Source: Talinum fruticosum
Taxonomy: Eukaryota > Streptophyta > Magnoliopsida > Caryophyllales > Talinaceae
Length of the DNA stretch: 64,000 bases
Assembly (NCBI GenBank): GCA_021018815.1
Contig: JAITYX010000009.1
Coordinates: 8,434,501 to 8,498,500 of the forward strand
Direction of reading: 5' to 3'
Part shown: positions 58,896 through 64,000 of the stretch, piece after piece
Position numbering within the stretch: position 1 is the first letter of the stretch
How the letters are laid out: each line of letters begins with the position of its first letter
The notes under the pieces: model-generated
Databases searched by the model: none
Seen by the model: the letters and a program-made list of their open reading frames with translations, nothing else
Told to the model about the DNA's origin: nothing
Made by a program: the position numbers and the translations under genes

Positions 58896-61150
58896 TAATA
58901 CTCAAAAAGTTAATTATTAGTATTTCCTTTTCTAAGGTAAAATTATTAAAGGGAAAAAATTAAACTAGGATTTTCCTCCTAAGTTAAAATTATTAGGGGA
59001 ACATTAAACTAGATTTTTCTTAAGTGAAAATTATAAAGTAATAGATTAATGATTAAAAAAACTTATGAACATTTATGTTTTGTTCTTCATTTGGTGAAAC
59101 CCATCACCTCTCACACTTCTCGCACTACTCTAACCCAGTGAAACCCACCCTTCTTCACTCTCGCACTACTCTCGAGCAGCAAACCCCACTCCTCTCCCCT
59201 CTCGCGGTCTCAAATCGCCGGCTCCCGACGGCCCTCCCTCCACCCTCCTCATTCATATGACCTCTCTCTCTCCCTCTCTCTCTACCTCTCTAACGAGTCG
59301 GTTGTCTCCTCCAATCTCATGTTTAAATAGGTACTTTTGATGCGGTTTTCTTGTTTATGTACAATTTTTTATGGGTTTGATGGTTTGTGTTGAGGATGGG
59401 ATCTAATTCTAGGTTTTCTTGATTGAATTTGATTTACGCTTGCTGGCTCAAGTTCGTTCATTACCCAGTGAAATTCGTTGCTTGCTCAATCCACGTACAA
59501 GGATTTCTATTCTCCAAATTATACCCTAATTTTGCAATTGATTTCCACTTTGTTTTGAAGTCCTTTATTCATTTACATGTTGTGCGATTGTGTGTCCACC
59601 ATTTTAAATTTTGTTGGGTGAAATTGGAGGTTCAAAATTTCAAGTTCTAGCTGGAGCAAATTCGTTTTAGTTTTCTCGATCTGTTTTCCCTTCCTAAATT
59701 CTTGATTCCGCTTGGTGGGTTGAGCTTGTGGATTTTTTCCTCTTAGGAAAATACTTGCATAGAATCCATAGATTCCACACAAGTGAACTCTAACTAATTC
59801 TTCTAGAACTTATTACCCAATTCACTCTTTTTCTCTGTTTAGGGAGAAATTGTTTCAACTCACCATTGGAGTCAAAGCCTATCCGACTTAGCCTAGATAC
59901 CTTCATTAGCGCTAGCATTATAAATTTGAAGCATGTTGACACTTAGGCTGTACTTGTCTTTCCTTCATGTCCCTTTGTGCTTGAGTTCTTATAGGACTGA
60001 GTAACAATAAATTGAGAGGTAGATAAAATGAAATAGGGTTCTATATGTTGGCTTATATACTGTTCTACTACAGTAGATGGTAACGGTTTGTCGGACATCA
60101 AATATATTTCCCTATAGGGCATGTGGTGTCATGATTACGGCGTAAAACAAATCGCTTATGTTTTATTGGTGCTCATTTGAAGGGGGATTATGCTTCAACA
60201 TCTTTGAAATCTCCTTTGCTAGATCTCAATTTTTCTCTTCATTGTTCTTTCTTTGATTACAGTAAATGCATCCATTGGTATGAACATGTTACGTAACATT
60301 TATATAGGGTAAAGTATTTGTAAATACTTTTACTTTTGCTTTGGACAAACCTTTACTGGCTTGCTACTACATTGCCTATTGAAATATGTTGTGTTCTTCA
60401 TAGTTTACGTTAGCTATTTATATCTTATTAGTCTGTAGTGACATAAAACACTATGTGCTGATTCCATCTTATTTCTTTCGACCTTCTATATTGTCAAAGA
60501 ATATATCACTCCTCCTGGAAGCATGAAGCATCTTCTAGCTTCGGGTTCTGTTTTAACCTAGAAATTGTCTTCCCTTATTTGATGAGAAATGACCTTTTGC
60601 TTTTGTTTGGTTTTGCAATCAATATATTTGCTACTCGTATCTTTAGAGATTCCATTTGTTATGTAGTAATTGTCCCAAATATTTCTCATATCCCAAATTT
60701 TTCCTGACATTAGTTATGTCCCCTCCCGACCTAGGTCGGTGAAGGTTCTCCCATCATCATTGTTTTTAGAAATTCCTTTGTGAATATGTGTTGCCGCTTT
60801 TAAACCTTGAACGACATATGTTGGGTTCTTCAAGTCCTTGCGTTCTATATTTCAATATCATATAGGCTTGGCTGAGAATACATGTAAGACCACGGTTTCC
60901 CATTAAAAGTGCTTGAATTTCCAGCTAGAGCAGATTGTCTATCTGCAAAAGTATTTAAAGTCTTAACTAATAGTGTCAAATATTGTGGGTGATTGTTTGC
61001 ATGTGCATTAATTACTAGCTTCTCTGCGGGTTGATGACCCTTTCTCTATGCTGATGTCATTTTTTCCATGTAAAATTGGAGTTGGGTTTGTTCATTCCGC
61101 CTTTGGCGATAATATAGATTTTTCTTTTTCTTTTTCCTTTTAATATGTTA
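58896..61150. other. CACTA-3 interior, intron-like DNA of unknown origin
   Basis: T-rich DNA with the look of plant 5' leader and introns. A C-rich block with CTCTCT runs (59090-59300) could be a captured 5' untranslated leader. Several short open frames (59075-59260, 59423-59650) show no family resemblance. Pieces of the host gene that supplied the PP5 exons may lie here as introns, but no TPR-domain exons of PP5 were recognised. Confidence 0.45.
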
Positions 61151-61512
61151 GAGGTTGAACCGTAATATTCGGAGCAAGGATAGAGGGAGATACGATGACA
61201 TTGGATTTTGTAAAGAGAATGATGGAGGACTTCAAAAACTAGAAATGTTTGCACAAAAGGTACCTTGTGATGTTAGCATATTCGGTGAAGCGTGTATGAT
61301 TGTAAATAGAATTATGTCAGCGAGGTTGCATATTCGGCTTTTGGAGTATTTGGAAATTTGATTTCTTTCTGCTGTCTTTTTCTTGTGCTTTAGATATGCG
61401 GTCCAAATTGTCTTGCAAACAAGAGATTTACTTGCGTGTCTTGCCATCGCTTGTTGATATAACTGTTCTCGATGGAAAGCATTTTACCATGTGTGGTGAT
61501 GTACATGGCCAG
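61151..61512 (+). pseudogene. PP5: Protein phosphatase 5 (PP5/PAPP5) gene fragment, spliced structure retained, captured by CACTA-3
   Basis: PP5 is a Ser/Thr phosphatase with N-terminal TPR repeats; in plants it acts on phytochrome and other signalling proteins. Exon A (61151-61259) reads EVEP, stop, then after a 1-nt deletion ARIEGDTMTLDFVKRMMEDF, K, N, stop and KCLHKR. Exon B (61394-61512) reads [13 protein letters not shown] and, after a 1-nt shift, [20 protein letters not shown] then VHGQ. This is the TPR-phosphatase linker and the start of the catalytic domain, including the metal-binding GDVHG motif. Splice borders are sound (AG before, GTACC and GTAAC after). A possible further piece at 61993-62070 reads TVISAP, close to the family TVFSAP block, but is doubtful. 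Two stops and two shifts make it non-functional. Confidence 0.9.
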
Positions 61513-62564
61513 GTAACTTGGTTAATTCTAATATGAATTGTTTTAGTGGAATTGCGCTTATACATAGCTTACCTATTTTTTAATAGGCGGGAAGATATTT
61601 TCCGAACTTGGCATGCTATTCATCTCTTGTTTTCCTTATGACACTAGCCGGAATCTTGTGTAGTCTTGATTGCCTTCCTGATATTAGAAATAATCTTCAA
61701 TTAGCGTTCACATCTCATTTTTGTTCCCATCCGTGTTGAGGGATAAGACACCTTTTCCTTGCTTGCAAACTCTTTCTTTTTATTTTGTATGTGGGTGGGA
61801 GGAAGGTACATAATTTGAAAAATCTTATTGAAATAGACACAAGTGTAGTGCATACTTTGTAATTATTGAGCTAGCTATAGATTTGTTCATCTACCAGGAG
61901 CAGCTATCTGCGAAGCCATTTGCTCTAAATCTTGTATTGACATGTTTATTTTGGGAAATGATTTAATTTTATTTGCTTTTAACATATTGCAGGAAGATGA
62001 TTAATTCCACCAAATCGGGGAAGAAGTCTTGTATGTCGTGGTCCGATGGACCGTCATTTCGGCACCTGGTATGTTGGTTTGTTTGAGTTACATATGTTTG
62101 TTTGATAAGAAGTTGAATACTTTTGCAATTTTGTAAAAGTTCTAATAATTCTCTATTTTTTGTAGATGTGGACTTGTTTGGAGATGTGGACTCGCTCATT
62201 CAATTTCCAACACTTCTTTACCTTTTATGAGTAGTTGATGAAGATTTATACTTTCTAAATCATTTAGAGGACTTCATTTTTTTAGTTTTTTATTAATATT
62301 GCTTGTACTCGGATATCAATTACTATGAGAACTTCTATTTTCCTCGATTGTTTTTTAGATTATGTGTTTTAGGATGCTTTTGATATTAGGTTATGTTTTA
62401 TATTGTGTATTCGCAGACCAATGGTATTCAAAGGAATTAATATATATCAATTTGAGTTTGTTGTTACTATATATTAGTGATCAATAGTTTATTACATTAT
62501 TTTAAAGATAATTGACAAAACTATATATTTAGGTTATCCATAATATTATTAAAGATGAAAATGT
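61513..62564. other. CACTA-3 interior right part
   Basis: This is A/T-rich intron-like DNA. A block at 61993-62070 has splice-like borders (ATATTGCAG before, GTATGTTGG after) and may be another captured exon, but it is not securely identified. Nothing else is recognised. Confidence 0.4.
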
Positions 62565-62880
62565 TAATCGTTAAAGAAATAACGATGAACCAAATTGATT
62601 GTTAATGATGATGATTTTAATTTTTATGTTTATGGTTCTTTTAAATCTACGACGAATAATTTTGTCGTTAATGATATGTAGTTCATCGTTATTCAATCAA
62701 CTAATTACGACGACATCTTGTTTCATCGGTATTTTAAGTAACGACGAAAATTTTAAACTCATCGTTAAAAGTATTAACGAGGGAAGCACTAACGACGATC
62801 GACGACCAAAATTTTTTGTCGTTAATCACTTTTAACGACAATAAAATGTACTTTTAACGACCAATTTATTCGTCGTTACA
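62565..62880. repeat. CACTA-3 right subterminal repeats
   Basis: Many copies of AACGACGA(A/C) and reverse TCGTTAA-type motifs run to the right terminus. Confidence 0.85.
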
Positions 62881-62902
62881 ACCCTTCTTTCTAGTAGTGT
62901 AA

Positions 62903-63290
62903 GTAGTTTCATGGTTGAAAATGACTTCAAGATAGGCCTTATTGACAAAACTCTATTTACAAAAACAAAGGGGAATGATTTTCTTATCATTAAGATTTAT
63001 GTAAATGACATTATGTTTGGAGCTACTAATGAAACTCTATGCCAAGAGTTTTCTAAATTAATAAGAAAGAGTTCCAAATAAGCATGAGGGGAGAACATAA
63101 TTTCTTCCTTGGACTTCAAATCAACAAGAGAATGATGACATCTATGTTCATCAATCAAAATATAACAAAAACTATCGAAGAAGTACAAGCTATAACATCC
63201 GAAACATGCAGCAACACGAATGAGTAGGAATACTAAATTCAACTAAGACGTCTAAGGTAAAGTTGTAGATTAGAAACTCTACGGACGTCC
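62903..63290 (+). pseudogene. SIRE-B reverse transcriptase, second half
   Basis: Immediately after CACTA-3 the frame continues: SSFMVENDFKIGLIDKTLFT, then IIKIYVNDIMFGATNETLC. The catalytic motif reads YVND, where copia RTs have YVDD, so one of the two catalytic aspartates is changed to asparagine. NFFLGLQINK-like sequence follows, with frameshifts near 63080 and 63140. Confidence 0.85.
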
Positions 63291-63905
63291 GATTAGATCT
63301 CTACTTTATCTTACATCTAGTAGACCAGATATCATGTTTAGTGTCCGCCTATATGCAAGATTTTAAGCTAACCCAAAGGAATCACATCTCACTAGGGTGA
63401 AGAGAATTTTTAAATATCTTGTATAGACTTAGACACTTAGTCACTAGTATTCAAAGGATTCGGACTCGACCCTCACTGGATACTCGGATATCGACTATGC
63501 TGGATATAAAGTTGATAGAAAGAGCACATCAGGAGCATGCCAATTTCTAAGTCAATCTCTTATCTCCCGGGATTCAAAGAAACAAAACTCGGTTGCTTTA
63601 TGAACTAATGAGGTTAAGTACGTAGCAGCTGGAGCTTGTTGTGCTTAAATTCTCTTGATCAAGCAAAACTTGAAGGATCTTGGACTGTCATTCACATCAA
63701 TCCCAATCAAGTGTGATAATCAAAGTGTCATCAACATCACCAAGAATCTAAATCAGCACTCAAAAATGAAACACATTGAGGTCGGTATCATTTTCCGAGA
63801 GACCATTCTGAGAAAGGTGATATTGAACTTGAGTTTATTCCTACCAAATTTTAATTAGGTGATACATTCATAAAACCTCCGATTGGAGATCAGTTTTGCT
63901 TTATT
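63291..63905 (+). pseudogene. SIRE-B RNase H
   Basis: SRPDIMFSVRLYARF, a stop, then NPKESHLTRVKRIFKYLV, GYSDIDYAGYKVDRKSTSGA and the DSKKQNSVAL block. Then come KCDNQSVINITKNLNQHSKM, KHIEV and GDQFCFIKNELGM. This is a complete-length copia RNase H with stops at about 63364 and 63425-63440. The sequence after it (63906-64000) is the A/T-rich tail before a 3' LTR that lies outside. Confidence 0.85.
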
Positions 63906-64000
63906 AAGAATGAACTTGGCATGTTGATTACAGGATTATTTATGTTATTGCATAAGTCATTGTGAATTTGATTAATTGTTATATGTTTTGAGTGAATAAC

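Larger units (their letters stand above)
58715..62899. mobile_element. CACTA-3: complete non-autonomous CACTA transposon carrying PP5 gene pieces, inserted in SIRE-B RT
   Basis: It starts CACTACTAGAAATTAGG (58715) and ends TTTCTAGTAGTG (62899), with the 3-bp target duplication TAA on both sides (58712-58714 and 62900-62902). Subterminal repeats of a TTAACGACGAA-type motif line both ends (58735-58895 and 62565-62880), a different motif from CACTA-1 and -2. The 4185-bp interior has no transposase but holds a fragment of the protein phosphatase 5 gene. Removing the element and one TAA restores the RT reading frame exactly. Confidence 0.93.
53256..64000 (+). mobile_element. SIRE-B: Ty1/copia Sirevirus-lineage element, 5' LTR and interior
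   Basis: It contains a 5' LTR, a Met-tRNA primer site, gag, protease region, integrase, RT (split by CACTA-3) and RNase H; the 3' LTR lies beyond the window. RT and RNase H wording (LKQAPRAWYERL; SGACQFLSQSLISRDSKKQN; GDQFCFIKNELGM) fits the SIRE/Maximus lineage. All domains carry stops. It is related to SIRE-A and to the solo LTRs at 6056 and 47569. Confidence 0.87.

Overview
This window looks like heterochromatic, transposon-packed nuclear DNA from a flowering plant, probably a eudicot. No gene in it appears intact. The evidence is nested LTR retrotransposons of two plant lineages, three CACTA transposons, a LINE piece, a MITE, AT-rich spacers, and decayed spliced fragments of three plant genes. 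I saw no tRNA, rRNA, CRISPR, operon or prokaryotic signal.

Layout. Bases 1-1534 are the right-hand part of a CACTA element (CACTA-1) sitting in a SIRE-type (Ty1/copia, Sirevirus) LTR; a second SIRE LTR piece runs to about 3171. Bases 3172-6055 are an AT-rich island with a (TA)n tract, a MITE and the decayed first exons of an HN1-like plant gene on the minus strand. Bases 6056-12000 are a SIRE solo LTR split by CACTA-2 (6708-11073), which carries spliced pieces of the DNA helicase gene MCM8 and a fragment of another LTR. After a spacer come a LINE endonuclease fragment (13630-14085) and a truncated Tat-type LTR (14088-15729).

Bases 15730-26126 are a decayed SIRE element on the minus strand (SIRE-A). 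Its coding region is split by two solo LTRs of one family, facing opposite ways and only 19 bp apart (18020-21187 and 21207-24525). Bases 26127-44370 are a Ty3/gypsy Tat-lineage element on the plus strand (Tat-1). Its 5' LTR contains an inverted solo LTR of the same family. Its interior keeps recognisable gag, protease, RT, RNase H, archaeal-type RNase H and integrase, followed by an antisense region with a plant-mobile-domain-like segment. Bases 44371-52985 are a second Tat-lineage interior (Tat-2) lacking its 5' part and split by a SIRE solo LTR (47569-49440). Bases 53256-64000 are the 5' LTR and interior of another SIRE element (SIRE-B). Its RT is split by CACTA-3 (58715-62899), which carries pieces of the protein phosphatase 5 gene.

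Every coding region seen is broken by stops and frameshifts. The useful content is the insertion history, much of which can be ordered from target-site duplications, and the host-gene fragments carried by the CACTA elements. I found no convincing new functional system. The most informative features are the two gene-carrying CACTA elements, the head-on pair of solo LTRs, the inverted LTR-in-LTR nest, and the antisense plant-mobile-domain region conserved in two Tat copies.
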